Source: Cohnella cholangitidis
GTDB taxonomy: Bacteria > Bacillota > Bacilli > Paenibacillales > Paenibacillaceae
NCBI RefSeq assembly: GCF_014107495.1
Contig: NZ_CP041969.1
Coordinates: 1,671,001-1,735,000 of the forward strand
Direction: 5' to 3'
Length of the DNA stretch: 64,000 nt
The position numbers and the translations under genes were made by a program. Under the pieces are notes generated by a model, which was given only the letters and a program-made list of their open reading frames with translations, was not told where the DNA came from and ran no database searches. Positions 35,263 to 43,539 of this stretch are shown here, piece by piece. Position 1 is the first letter of the stretch. Each line of letters begins with the position of its first letter.

Positions 35263-35529
35263 CTCTTCATTTTGTTGTGTTAATTATCTGCATTCTCTTA
35301 TGAGGTGTCCACTTTTTATTCTAGTTGCAAAATCATATGAATGGGACTGTCCCAAAAGTCATGTTAATGACTAAGGGACACCCTTTCTTTCTATCGACTT
35401 TGTTTTTACGGAGGTGTATCTCGTTCCGGTTGCTGTTGAAATCAGGGGATTTGGATTAGGTTTTACAATGACATCCCCCGATTTCAAAGCATTCCTGTAT
35501 GGCGCTAATTTTGGAGTTTGAAAGAAAAC

Positions 35530-35594
35530 GAGCACCTTCGTAAGATAATGGTGGGGGGCCTAGACAACCCTAACACATCACAAGGAAGGTGCTC
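35530..35594 (+). promoter_or_regulatory. Hairpin that can cover the ribosome site of the IS110 transposase
   Basis: GAGCACCTT (35530-35538) is exactly complementary to AAGGTGCTC (35586-35594). The right arm includes part of the AAGGAAGG ribosome site that serves the ATG at 35600. If it forms, translation of the transposase would be low. This may be a leader control, or part of a structured non-coding end of the element. Confidence 0.5.
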
Positions 35595-35599
35595 TTCTT

Positions 35600-36862
35600 A
35601 TGAAGTTTAAACATGCTGCGAAACAAAATCAACGCATTGAAAGAATTACCGGTGACCACCTTATCATCGGGATCGATATCGCAAAATTCAACCATGTTGC
35701 ACGTGCTACGGACTTTCGCGGAATCGAACGCGGAAAACATCTTGTCTTCTCTAACGATTTAGACGGTTTTCAAAAACTTCATGCATGGGTTCAATCACTC
35801 AAACTTCAGTTTAATAAAACGCGCGTTATTTTAGGGGTAGAGCCAACGGGACATTACTGGCTCAATTTAGCTTTTTGGCTTAAGGAAAACCATATGGAAC
35901 TCGTGCTCGTCAATCCGCTTCAAGTTAAACGTAACAAAGAAAACAGAGATAACTCTCCAACGAAGAATGACATTAAAGATGCCCTTGTCATTGCTGACAT
36001 GGTAAAGAACGGTTACTACTCGGAACTCCACCTATTGCCGGATCAATATCGCGCTCTGCGTCAACTATCGACTTGTAGAGAGTTTGTAGTGAAGCAGTTC
36101 TCGAGTGTAACTAATCAAATCCACCGTTGGACGGACATGTACTTTCCGGAGTTTCATCTGGCATTTAAAGACGTGACTTGTAAAACTGCTCTCGCAACTT
36201 TAGCCTTATTTCCGCTTCCGTCGGACCTATGCGGGCTAACGGTACAGGATATTGTTGCAAGCTGGAAACAACACCTTAAACGCGCCGGAAATCATTCAAC
36301 AGCAGTTACTTTGCTTGAGTGTGCTAAGCGAACTTCGGCGGTACCGGGTTGCTTAGAAGAAGCTCGCCTCAGTATCGATTTACTCCTAAAGCAACTGGAG
36401 CTGTTCAAACAGCAACTCTCTAAGATAGAAGAAAAGATGAGTACACTTATCTCAGACATCCCAATGACAAATTCTCTTCGAGTAATAGCGGGAATCAGCG
36501 ATATTACCATAGCAACCTTGTACAGCGAAGCAGGTGATTTACGTCGATTCGAACATGGAAGGCAATTGTTAAGATTAGCTGGTCTACACTTATCCGAAAA
36601 TAGTTCCGGTACGATAAAAGGCAAAGTAAAGGTGACCAAGCGCGGCCGGCCCAAACTTCGAAAAACGCTCTTCTTGACTGTAATGAACATGGTTTCTGTG
36701 AATCCAGAATTCCGGACGCTGCATCAATACAACAAACATGTAAAGAAAATGAGTGCCATGCAATCACTCATGAGATTAATTGGGAAACTCGCTCGCATAC
36801 TCGTTGCAATGGCACGACAAAACATACCGTACAATGTAAACCGCGTTCTGAACATCGCATAA
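35600..36862 (+). CDS. IS110-family transposase (DEDD recombinase)
   Basis: 420 residues. The N-terminal RuvC-like DEDD domain shows IIGIDIAKFNHVA (Asp), VILGVEPTGHYW (Glu) and SPTKNDIKDALVIADMV (Asp, Asp). A helical linker follows. The C-terminal Transposase_20 domain (about 285-400) has SLRVIAGISDITIATLYSEAGD, then GRQLLRLAGLHLSENSSG, whose Ser is the expected covalent nucleophile. These enzymes insert without ordinary terminal repeats and are guided by a bridge RNA coded in a non-coding end of the element. AAGGAAGG lies just upstream. The frame is full-length and looks functional. Confidence 0.92.
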   Translation: MKFKHAAKQNQRIERITGDHLIIGIDIAKFNHVARATDFRGIERGKHLVFSNDLDGFQKLHAWVQSLKLQFNKTRVILGVEPTGHYWLNLAFWLKENHMELVLVNPLQVKRNKENRDNSPTKNDIKDALVIADMVKNGYYSELHLLPDQYRALRQLSTCREFVVKQFSSVTNQIHRWTDMYFPEFHLAFKDVTCKTALATLALFPLPSDLCGLTVQDIVASWKQHLKRAGNHSTAVTLLECAKRTSAVPGCLEEARLSIDLLLKQLELFKQQLSKIEEKMSTLISDIPMTNSLRVIAGISDITIATLYSEAGDLRRFEHGRQLLRLAGLHLSENSSGTIKGKVKVTKRGRPKLRKTLFLTVMNMVSVNPEFRTLHQYNKHVKKMSAMQSLMRLIGKLARILVAMARQNIPYNVNRVLNIA

Positions 36863-37080
36863 AAAAGCTCGCTTATTGGCTCATTCGCAGGATTCCAAAA
36901 AGGCACGAAGTACCGACTACGTTTGCCTAAAGGGCTCTGACCCGTTTTTAAAGCATTGTCGGACTCCATCCCCTTGAAAGGTGTTACGAAGGAATGTAAG
37001 GGCTAATGACCCGTTGAGACATGGGAGGGACAACCTCAAGGATGTCGGTGGAGTAGTGCAATAAAAAGGAAGACTATGGG
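36863..37080 (+). ncRNA. Candidate bridge RNA region downstream of the IS110 transposase
   Basis: About 220 non-coding bases follow the transposase stop. They hold two similar short hairpins, GGGCTCTGACCCGTT (36932-36946) and GGGCTAATGACCCGTT (37000-37015), each a GGG...CCC stem. A GGCA...TGCC hairpin lies at about 36902-36927. IS110-family elements of the IS1111 type code the bridge RNA in the downstream end, so this is the natural place to look. The exact RNA and its target and donor loops cannot be assigned without related copies. Confidence is therefore low. Confidence 0.35.
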
Positions 37081-37372
37081 AAAAACCACATTTCCCTTAT
37101 TTCACTATGACCACAATGTCTTAACTGTCTCCAGCCAAACACTTCGTATTATCATTCGTTGCAAAGTAACGGATGAAATCCTGCGAATGAGCGAGTAAAT
37201 ACGAGTAAACACGATCACGTTGAGGGAGGCAAACGCTTCGCTCCTACACGAGATACACCCCCTTCTCTTTTTGTCGATAGAGACGAGAAAATAGCCTTTG
37301 GAAACGCAAAAAGAAACCGTCTTTTGGTAAAATGGAGGTACCACCCAACCATTTACGAAAGGAACGGTTTCT

Positions 37373-38048
37373 TTGTACATTCAATATACCATGGACCAAC
37401 TTTGCCTGCCAATGGACTTGGCGGACGACATCCCCCAATATCACCTCGTACGCGTCGTGAATGCGGCGGTCAATCGACTAGACGACAGTATCTTTGCTTC
37501 GGCATACCCCGACGGTGGTCGAGACAGCTATCATCCTAAAATGCTTACCAAAGTGCTCATTTATGCCTACAAGCAGCGCATCATTGCCAAAGCCGTCCGC
37601 GAGAACGTCATGTTCATGTGGATTGCTGGAAGACAGCAGCCGGATTTTCGCACCCTTAATCGCTTCCGTTCCGAGCGGATGAAATCCGTTCTGGAGTCGG
37701 TCTTCACGGCCGTTTTGCAATTTCTTATAGACGAGAAGTATGTGAAGCTGGTCTGCATGTACGAAGACCGAGGGGAACAGGGAAGTCAGCGTCAGCCTCA
37801 AGTATATGCGCTACAAAGAGCAGGTGCGGGAGAAACTCCGGAGCGAGGAAGGCTACTCGCTGTCAGTCAGGCGAATGATCGAACCGGAAAGTGTGTTTGG
37901 GCAAATGAAGAACAACCGGGGTTTCCGGCGTTTTCTGCTTCTAGGCTTGCCAAAAGTAAGCCTAGAAGTCGGGTGGCTTTCGCTCGCCCACAATCTGTTG
38001 AAGAAAGCTGCAATAGACCAAAAACGCAAAATGGCGGCACAGGAATAG
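37373..38048 (+). pseudogene. IS1182-family transposase with internal deletions
   Basis: A TTG start at 37373 (AAGGAA upstream) begins MYIQYTMDQLCLPMDLADDI. The N-terminal DUF772-type domain continues to FLIDEKYVKL near 37750. A short deletion is likely already at AYKQRIIAKAVREN, where relatives have extra residues between KQR and IAKA. After 37750 the catalytic middle is missing. The original C-terminus (VREKLRSEEGYSLSVRRMIE to DQKRKMAAQE, stop at 38048) follows in another frame. The protein cannot be an active transposase. Its ends could still be moved by a related enzyme. Confidence 0.8.
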
Positions 38049-38180
38049 TACCCCTATAGCCGCCATTTCTATAAACTGATCGATTTTCTTGCGTGCGAGT
38101 TGTCCTTAAAGCGAGCTAAATTTCCTTTTGGGACAGCCCCATTGTCATCGAATAATATCCTATTGAACCACTAACTCTCA

Positions 38181-39125
38181 CTAAGCATTAACAAGCAAAG
38201 CGGCCCCGATAGCGCCCGCATCCTTGCCCAGCAGCGGCGAAGCGAACTTCACGCCGGAAGCCATCGTGCCGATGGCGCGATCGGCGATCGCTTCATGCAT
38301 CGGATCCAGCAACGGCGCGCCGATGCTACCGGCGCCTCCGCCGATGATCACCAATTCGGGATTCGTGGCATGGATGATGCTGACCATCCCCGCTCCGAGC
38401 GCTTGACCCGCCTCTCGAAGAACACGGATGGACAAGGCATCCCCCTCTTTTGCCGCTTCGGCTACATGACGGGAGTTAATCGGGCTTCCGTTCGCTTTGG
38501 CCTTCAACGGCGCGCCTTCCTCCGGCAGTTCGGCAGCCAACTGCCCGGCCCGGCGTCCGATCGCGGTCCCGGAAGCGTATAGCTCCAAGCAGCCGACGTT
38601 GCCGCATAGACACTTGGCGCCGTTCCAGTCGATCGTAATATGGCCCAGCTCGCCCGCGCTTGAATCTCTGCCGCGGATTAGCTTTCCGCCGCTGATGATC
38701 CCGGCTCCGATACCGGTGGATACGGTAATATAGACGCAATCCTTCGTGCCGCGTCCCGCTCCGACCGCCCATTCCCCATAAGCCGCCGCGTTCGCGTCGT
38801 TCTCCAGATTGACCGGCACTCCGAAAGCTTGGGACAATACTTTACCCAAGGGAACGTTGCTCCACCCCAAGTTAGAAGCATAAGCCACGATGCCCTCTTC
38901 CGCATTCAACGTGCCGGCGGTCGCCACGCCGATGCTGACTAACTCGTGCGATGTATGCAAACACTCTTTGATTAGAGAAATCATTCGTTGCATTACCGCT
39001 TCGGGGCCTTCTTGGGCATTCGTGCCGATCTCGGACTTCGCCAAGAGCGACCCCTGCCCGTCTAATAGAACCGCAAGGATTTTCGTTCCTCCGAGATCTA
39101 TCCCTGCATATACCTTGTTACTCAT
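38181..39125 (-). CDS. glcK: ROK family glucokinase
   Basis: 314 residues. The ATP-binding motif YAGIDLGGTKILAVLLD lies at the N-terminus. VNLENDANAAAYGEWAVGAG carries the catalytic Asp, and GELGHITIDWNGAKCLCGNVGCLELYASG contains the CxCGxxGCxE zinc motif of ROK proteins. The family phosphorylates glucose in the cytoplasm. No helix-turn-helix is present, so it is a kinase and not a ROK repressor. It follows the GGDEF-EAL gene on the same strand. The maltodextrin operon lies near, and glucose released by the neopullulanase pathway is a likely substrate source. Confidence 0.9.
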   Translation of the reverse strand: MSNKVYAGIDLGGTKILAVLLDGQGSLLAKSEIGTNAQEGPEAVMQRMISLIKECLHTSHELVSIGVATAGTLNAEEGIVAYASNLGWSNVPLGKVLSQAFGVPVNLENDANAAAYGEWAVGAGRGTKDCVYITVSTGIGAGIISGGKLIRGRDSSAGELGHITIDWNGAKCLCGNVGCLELYASGTAIGRRAGQLAAELPEEGAPLKAKANGSPINSRHVAEAAKEGDALSIRVLREAGQALGAGMVSIIHATNPELVIIGGGAGSIGAPLLDPMHEAIADRAIGTMASGVKFASPLLGKDAGAIGAALLVNA

Positions 39126-39144
39126 TCCCGTACCTCCGCGCTAT

Positions 39145-40737
39145 CTATGAAATCGGCACGCTCGCCGTCTTGACCCAATCTCTGGCTATTATAGCCGGGA
39201 GCGGTTTGCTTAACAAGTAGCCTTGAACGCAATCGCACTCAACCTTCTTAAGATAATCCAATTGCGCATAAGTTTCTACGCCTTCCGCCACTACTTTCAT
39301 CCCAAGACCGTTGGCCATTTGGACAATCAGGCCGGTCAGAGGGTGGGTCTCCAAGTTATCCGAAATTTGATCGATGAAGCTCTTATCTATCTTAAGCGTC
39401 GTAATAGGAAGCTTCATCAGATGGCTTAAAGAAGAAAACCCTCTTCCGAAGTCGTCCAAGGCGATATTCACCCCATGCTCGCGAAGCCGGGACAGCTTAT
39501 CGGCGATCAAATCCAACGACTCGATGACCATCGTTTCCGTTACTTCGAGCTCCAAGCAACGCGGGTCCAAACCCGTTTCCCGCAAAATGTCCATTACCCG
39601 CTCGACGAACCGATGTCCGATCAATTGCACGACCGATACGTTAACGGAGACGGTTGGCTTGTGCGGACTGCTCTCATGGACGGATTGAATGAATTCGCAC
39701 GCCGTCCGCAGTACCCATTCTCCGATCGGTACGATCAGTTGCGTCTCCTCGGCGATCTTAATGAACTGGTCCGGCGGAACATAACCGAGCTCCGGGCTGT
39801 TCCAACGAATTAGGGCTTCCAATCCTGCGACCTGCGAGCTTCCGAGATGAACTTGAGGCTGATAATGAAGCGTGAATTCGCCGTTCTCGAGCGCATGGCG
39901 CAGCAACCGCTCCATATCCGCACGGTGCTGAACCGGAACGCTTAAGGAGAAATCGTAGAAAGCGTAGCTGTTTTTCCCTTGCCGTTTCACGTGGTAGAGG
40001 GCAATATCCGCGTTCTTCATCAGTTGATCGAGCGTGCGTCCATGTGTAGGAAAATGGGAAACGCCGATGCTGCCCGTCATGTGTATCCATTGTTCGCCGA
40101 CCGCGAACGGGCTATCGAACAAGCTAAGCAAAGCCTCGACCCGCATCTGCAGCCGGTCCTTAGGCTGACGGGTCACGACGACCCATTCATCGCCCCCTAG
40201 ACGATACAACTGCTCCGACGGCAACAACCCGCTCGTCAATCTCGCGGACACCTCTCGAAGCAGCCGATCCCCGAAGGCGTGCCCGAGCGTGTCGTTCACG
40301 TACTTGAAATCGTCCAAGTCCACGTACAGAAGCGAGGCGTCCTTCAGCAGAGTCAGATTCTCGTATAGGGCAAGCCGATTCGGCAATCCCGTTAATTGGT
40401 CGCGGAAGGCGACCTGGCGAAGCTCCTCGCGATTGTTCAACAATTCCGAATACTGGTTATGCAGCTTGCGTTCCGCCAATCTCATTCGGAAAGTCGTCCG
40501 GTATATTAAATAAAACAACAATAGCGCCGTCATGACGATGTAAAACCAGCCCTTGATCATGCTAAACCGGGCGAACATCTCTTTATCGACAACAATGGCA
40601 TTCAAAATCTGATCCGAGAACAAAATCCATAACGCTCCGCAGACCAAATAAATAAGCGAAATTCTAAGGGATGCGAATAGCGGCAATTGGGTTTTGATGG
40701 ATTTCGATCGCTCAACTTCTTGGCTCTGTTGCGGCAT
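39145..40737 (-). CDS. Membrane GGDEF-EAL protein (c-di-GMP turnover)
   Basis: About 530 residues from the ATG at 40737 (AAGGAGGAC upstream). Two membrane helices at about 28-48 and 60-85 enclose a short outside loop. The GGDEF domain follows (FRDQLTGLPNRLALYENL, LLYVDLDDFKYVNDTLGHAFGDRLL), and its signature reads RLGGDEW, with Trp in place of Phe. The EAL domain is complete, with GLEALIRW, ELEVTETMV, IALDDFGRGFSSL and VVAEGVET. The pattern suggests an active phosphodiesterase with a possibly weakened cyclase. It would set local c-di-GMP, which ComFB and the HD-GYP protein in this window also involve. Confidence 0.9.
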   Translation of the reverse strand: MPQQSQEVERSKSIKTQLPLFASLRISLIYLVCGALWILFSDQILNAIVVDKEMFARFSMIKGWFYIVMTALLLFYLIYRTTFRMRLAERKLHNQYSELLNNREELRQVAFRDQLTGLPNRLALYENLTLLKDASLLYVDLDDFKYVNDTLGHAFGDRLLREVSARLTSGLLPSEQLYRLGGDEWVVVTRQPKDRLQMRVEALLSLFDSPFAVGEQWIHMTGSIGVSHFPTHGRTLDQLMKNADIALYHVKRQGKNSYAFYDFSLSVPVQHRADMERLLRHALENGEFTLHYQPQVHLGSSQVAGLEALIRWNSPELGYVPPDQFIKIAEETQLIVPIGEWVLRTACEFIQSVHESSPHKPTVSVNVSVVQLIGHRFVERVMDILRETGLDPRCLELEVTETMVIESLDLIADKLSRLREHGVNIALDDFGRGFSSLSHLMKLPITTLKIDKSFIDQISDNLETHPLTGLIVQMANGLGMKVVAEGVETYAQLDYLKKVECDCVQGYLLSKPLPAIIARDWVKTASVPIS

Positions 40738-40861
40738 GGTTTGTCCTCCTTGCATTCTGATGCGCTACCTTAACCACCAAGTCGACCGTTAGTTACACAA
40801 TTCTCCATAAAACAAGGGAATTCCTTCATGGAAACGCGAAAATGATCGATCCTATGCCGCA

Positions 40862-40902
40862 AATAGCCCCCGCATCCAGCAACGCTGATTACGGGGGCTA
40901 TT
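40862..40902 (-). terminator. Terminator of the maltodextrin/neopullulanase operon
   Basis: AATAGCCCCCG (40862-40872) pairs with CGGGGGCTATT (40892-40902), 25 bases beyond the neopullulanase stop. Confidence 0.8.
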
Positions 40903-40926
40903 AAACTCGCAAGCCGTATTTTCTGT

Positions 40927-42672
40927 TTATCGTTTCGTCGCGATCACTCGGAAATCAAAAGGGGATAAATTCACTGAATACGCTCCTTCGGACATTCCGA
41001 TCTCGTCCCCGGAGAACGCATCCGTCCATCTCCCGGCGGGCAACGGAACCGTTATTTCCCGATCGGCGGAATCCCGGTTCATCAGCACGACAACCCGTTC
41101 AGTCCGATCCGATCTTTCGTAGGCCAGAGTCCGTTCGTTCGCCTCTGCCCTCAGAACGGCAAACGCCCCGGAGCGCAACGAGGAGAACCGCTTGCGCAGG
41201 GAGATTACGCTTTGATGAAAGAGGAACAACTCCCGGTCCTGTTTCGCCGGATCCCACTCCATGCACCTGCGGTTGTCCGGGTCGAATTCGCCCTCCATCC
41301 CGATCTCGTCGCCGTAGTAAACGCAAGGAGCTCCCGCCGAGGTAAATTGAAACAAGATAGCTAACCGCATCAACCGCTTATCCCCCTTGCATAAAGTCAG
41401 AAGCCTGACCGTGTCGTGGGTGCCAAGATGATTGAAAGAAGCTTCGATCGCCTGCTTTGGATAACGGACCAGCAATTCGCTTACGCGATCCGCGAATTGG
41501 CGCGCGTCGTGGCGGCCGAACACGAAGAAGTCGAGAGCGGCATTCGCGAACGGATAGTTCATGACGCCGTCGAACTGGTCCCCTTGCAAAAACATGATGG
41601 AGTCATGCCACACTTCTCCTAAAATGTACGCTTCCGGGTTGGCGCCCTTCACGACCTTGCGGAAATCCCGCCAGAACGAATGGTCGACCTCGTTGGCAAC
41701 GTCGAGACGCCATCCGTCGATACCGATCTCCTCGATCCAATAACGGGCAACGTCCAACAAATAACTCCTGACCTCGGGGTTGCTCGTATTCAGCTTAGGC
41801 ATAGTGGACTCGAACGCGAACGTCTCGTAGGTCGGAATCCCTTTTACCACCCGCAAGGGCCATTCCCTGACGTGAAACCAATCCGCATACCGAGAGCCGG
41901 CTCCCTTCTCCATGACGTCCAGGAATGGCGGGAACGCCTGCCCGCTATGGTTGAACACCGCATCCAGCATGACGCGGATCCCTCGATCGTGGCAAGCCTG
42001 CGCAAGCCGTTTGAGCAAGCCGTTCGTGCCGAAATGAGGATCTACTCTCAAGTAATCGATCGTATCGTACTTATGGTTAGCCGGCGCCTCGAAAATCGGG
42101 TTAAAGTAGATCGCCGTGATCCCGAGCTCCGTCAAGTGGTCAAGCTTGTTCAAGACGCCTTGCAGATCTCCTCCGAAGTAATTGAAATATTCGGGAGCGC
42201 CGCCCCATGGCTGCACGTTCGGCGGATCGAGCGTCGGATCGCCGTTAGCGAAACGCTCGACGAAGATTTGGTAGAACACCGCATCCTTCACCCATGCCGG
42301 CGGCTTGAACACGTCTGCGGGATGAACGATCGGATACTCGTACAGCCCCAAATGCTGAGTCGGAGCTTCCCGGGAGAATCCCTTTTCCGTCGCCCACCAG
42401 ATCTCTTCGCCCTTGCTAAGGATAAATCCGTAACATAACCTCCGGTAAGGGGGCTGAACTTGTATCTCCCAATAATCGTACCGCTCATCCGACGCCGTTA
42501 CCGCCATCGCTTCTTCGGTCATCCCGTTCCAGGGCAAGCATTTATCTCCGTGAACGATAAGGACCGCGTCGACATCCTCTCTTTTGGTACGAATCCGAAT
42601 GTGAACCGTCTTTTCGTCGAGGGCGTAAGCCCAATTCAACTTCGGCCGATGATAATAGGCTTCCAATAACAT
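40927..42672 (-). CDS. GH13 neopullulanase / maltogenic amylase-type alpha-glucanase
   Basis: 581 residues without a signal peptide, so it is cytoplasmic. The N-terminal 120 residues form a CBM34-like domain (LEAYYHRPKLNWAYA, VHIRIRTKREDVDAVL). The barrel has VFYQIFVERFANGD, VMLDAVFNHSG (region I), GWRLDVANEVD with the nucleophile Asp (region II), YILGEVWHDS with the acid Glu (region III) and FNHLGTHDTVR with the third Asp (region IV). This matches GH13 subfamily 20. It splits imported maltodextrins or cyclodextrins. It is the last gene of the malE-type operon. AAAGGAGA lies upstream. Confidence 0.93.
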   Translation of the reverse strand: MLLEAYYHRPKLNWAYALDEKTVHIRIRTKREDVDAVLIVHGDKCLPWNGMTEEAMAVTASDERYDYWEIQVQPPYRRLCYGFILSKGEEIWWATEKGFSREAPTQHLGLYEYPIVHPADVFKPPAWVKDAVFYQIFVERFANGDPTLDPPNVQPWGGAPEYFNYFGGDLQGVLNKLDHLTELGITAIYFNPIFEAPANHKYDTIDYLRVDPHFGTNGLLKRLAQACHDRGIRVMLDAVFNHSGQAFPPFLDVMEKGAGSRYADWFHVREWPLRVVKGIPTYETFAFESTMPKLNTSNPEVRSYLLDVARYWIEEIGIDGWRLDVANEVDHSFWRDFRKVVKGANPEAYILGEVWHDSIMFLQGDQFDGVMNYPFANAALDFFVFGRHDARQFADRVSELLVRYPKQAIEASFNHLGTHDTVRLLTLCKGDKRLMRLAILFQFTSAGAPCVYYGDEIGMEGEFDPDNRRCMEWDPAKQDRELFLFHQSVISLRKRFSSLRSGAFAVLRAEANERTLAYERSDRTERVVVLMNRDSADREITVPLPAGRWTDAFSGDEIGMSEGAYSVNLSPFDFRVIATKR

Positions 42673-42703
42673 ACGGTGCCGATCTCCTTTCGATAGCGGT
42701 GCT

Positions 42704-43539
42704 CTATCCTTTTTCCGCCCCGGCCGTTAACCCTTCGATCAGATACCTTTGCAGGAACACGAACAGGAGCGTAATCGGGACGGCCACGAGCACGCAACCG
42801 GCGGCGAACAGAGTGAATTCGGTGGCGAATTTAATCTTGACCATCTTGAACAAACCGACGGCAAGCGTAAGCTTGTCGTTATCGGTGAGAACCATGTTGG
42901 CGAAAATAAAATCGACGAAACCGCCGCTAAACGATGTTAAAGCGATAAAGACGAGCATCGGCTTCGAGAGCGGCAGCATGATCCGGACGAACACCTTCCA
43001 ATGGCTCGCCCCGTCGATCTTGGCCGCGTCGATCAAGCTGGACGGGATCGTATCGAAGAAGCTTTTGACATATAAGTACCCCATTGCGGAGCCGGAGGAA
43101 TAGACGACGATCAAAGCCAAATGCGTATCGAGCAGCTTCAATTGAAGGAGCAGGATATAGATCGCGATCATGCTCATGAACCCCGGGAACATGCCGATCA
43201 CGAGCAGCCCGAGCATCATTTTTTGCGACCTTTGAACCTGAACCTCGAAAATACGTACCCCGTCAACGTGACGATGATCGTGGAAAACACCATGGTGAAA
43301 AAGGAGACCTTCAACGTATTCATGAACCATTGCGCGAAAGGATATCTTTCGAACAAAGCGCGGTAATGTTCTAAAGTGAACGTGCTTGGAATTAAATGCT
43401 CGCTGTAAAGCGCGGTTCCCGGTCGAAAGGACGACATGACTACCCACAACGCCGGATAGATGCACGCGATTCCGACCAGGATAAGCCCCAGATAACCGAA
43501 GGCTAGTTTGATGCGGCTAGTTTTTCGACGGCCCGTCAA
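42704..43539 (-). pseudogene. Maltodextrin ABC transporter permease (MalG type), frameshifted
   Basis: The first frame from 43539 codes MTGRRKTSRIKLAFGYLGLI through TGYVFSRFRFKGRKK and stops at once with TGA. The proper continuation MMLGLLVIGMFPGFMSMIAI runs on in the next frame, with the EAA loop LIDAAKIDGASHWKVFVRIM, to LIEGLTAGAEKG at 42704. The minus strand has A6 at 43219-43224. A seventh A would restore CGC AAA AAA ATG ATG. The rejoined protein of about 278 residues is a full MalG. The ATG overlaps the malF-type stop. Confidence 0.88.

Larger units (their letters stand above)
34043..35329 (-). mobile_element. IS3-family insertion sequence, complete
   Basis: The element is 1,287 bp. The left end begins TGGACCTCTGTCAAGAAAGT. 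The right end read inward begins TGCAACTAGAATAAAAAGTG. Both continue GGACACC, giving imperfect terminal inverted repeats with the TG start of IS3 elements. It is flanked by a 3-bp target duplication AAA (34040-34042 and 35330-35332). It contains orfA and orfB in the usual overlapping arrangement. Confidence 0.9.
35342..38141 (+). mobile_element. Decayed IS1182-type element carrying an IS110-family transposase
   Basis: The 17-bp inverted repeats TGGGACTGTCCCAAAAG (35342-35358) and, at the right (38125-38141), its complement with one change bound 2.8 kb. The right part holds an IS1182-family transposase with internal deletions. The left part holds an intact IS110-family transposase that has apparently inserted between the left end and the IS1182 gene. 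No clear target duplication is visible. Only nine bases separate it from the IS3 element's right target copy. Confidence 0.65.

Noticed and set aside
34030..38150. A composite transposon or integrative element spanning the IS cluster.
   Set aside because: There are no cargo genes, integrase or shared flanking repeats. The elements are independent insertions next to or inside one another.
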